Of a stretch of 5,169 nucleotides of DNA, positions 4,965 through 5,169 are shown one piece after another. How positions within the stretch are numbered: position 1 is the stretch's first letter; each line of letters starts with the position of its first letter. The DNA is taken from assembly GCA_007123575.1 (NCBI GenBank), contig SKKV01000241.1, forward strand, positions 1-5,169, given 5' to 3'. Below the pieces are notes generated by a model. The model worked only from the letters and a program-made list of their open reading frames with translations. It was not told where the DNA came from and made no database searches. Made by a program: the position numbers and the translations under genes. Source of the DNA: Wenzhouxiangella sp. (GTDB taxonomy: Bacteria > Pseudomonadota > Gammaproteobacteria > Xanthomonadales > Wenzhouxiangellaceae).

Positions 4965-5169
4965 GCCTGCTTGTCCTTGAGCTTGACCAGCCGCTCAATG
5001 AGCTGGTTGAGGGTGCGTACCTCGGCCAGCACGTCGACGGGTACGGAAAAATCCAGGTTGTCCTCGATTTCCATGACCAGGTTCATGATCTGGACCGAGT
5101 CCAGGCCCAGGTCGCCGGTCAGGGCGGCGTCAGGGTCAACCTCGCCCAGTGCTGGGAGCGCTTCTTCCA
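4961..5169 (-). CDS. Acyl carrier protein, C-terminal 68 residues (5' end outside window)
   Basis: Read on the minus strand from 5167, the frame gives EEALPALGEVDPDAALTGDL, then the phosphopantetheine site GLDSVQIMNLVMEIED, then the usual later helices, ending LVKLKDKQA and TGA at 4963-4961. The Ser to be modified is at 5098-5096. The DSVQ motif followed by an amphipathic helix II is characteristic of dedicated carrier proteins, and the piece covers most of the roughly 80-residue fold. Only the first helix is missing. The stop overlaps the synthase start by 4 bp, so the two proteins are very likely made together. Several bacterial SPTs accept acyl-ACP rather than acyl-CoA, and this linkage points the same way. 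A ligase to load the ACP would be expected outside the window. Confidence 0.9.
   Translation of the reverse strand, partial: EEALPALGEVDPDAALTGDLGLDSVQIMNLVMEIEDNLDFSVPVDVLAEVRTLNQLIERLVKLKDKQA

Overview
The window looks like a GC-rich gammaproteobacterial chromosome, most likely Pseudomonas or a close relative. The reasons are an ArsJ-type transporter, strongly GC-ending codons, and paired repeats built like Pseudomonas REPINs (GTAG followed by a GC-rich hairpin, in inverted pairs). The genus is an inference.

Positions 1-269 (+) hold the last 88 codons of an MFS transporter that reads like ArsJ, the exporter of 1-arseno-3-phosphoglycerate. Positions 270-669 have no convincing gene; they hold a 178-bp inverted-repeat element (372-549) and a perfect 17-bp palindrome (605-621). 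A 57-residue membrane-type small protein (670-843, +) and a 228-residue putative outer-membrane lipoprotein (907-1593, -) then converge on a 9-bp-stem hairpin (867-889). A 16-bp perfect hairpin (1668-1704) directly abuts a second copy of the arsJ 3' end (1705 onward), which carries its own copy of the 178-bp element (1989-2166).

The two arsJ-tail segments form a direct repeat of about 472 bp (89-560 and 1705-2177). They stay in register at a shift of 1616-1617 bp, yet the 178-bp element inside is inverted in one copy relative to the other. The cargo genes are therefore bracketed by a duplicated, internally flipped unit, which is the most unusual structure in the window.

Positions 2183-5169 (-) are an operon transcribed from an acyl carrier protein (5' end outside the window), through a serine palmitoyltransferase-type alpha-oxoamine synthase overlapping it by 4 bp (ATGA), to a class III PLP aminotransferase 76 bp downstream. 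The ACP should carry a fatty acyl chain as a phosphopantetheine thioester. The synthase would condense it with an amino acid (serine in true SPTs) and release CO2, giving a 3-keto sphingoid base or another alpha-aminoketone. The aminotransferase would make an amino substrate or transaminate an intermediate. The product could be a sphingolipid or a specialised amino-lipid; the visible sequence does not decide between them.
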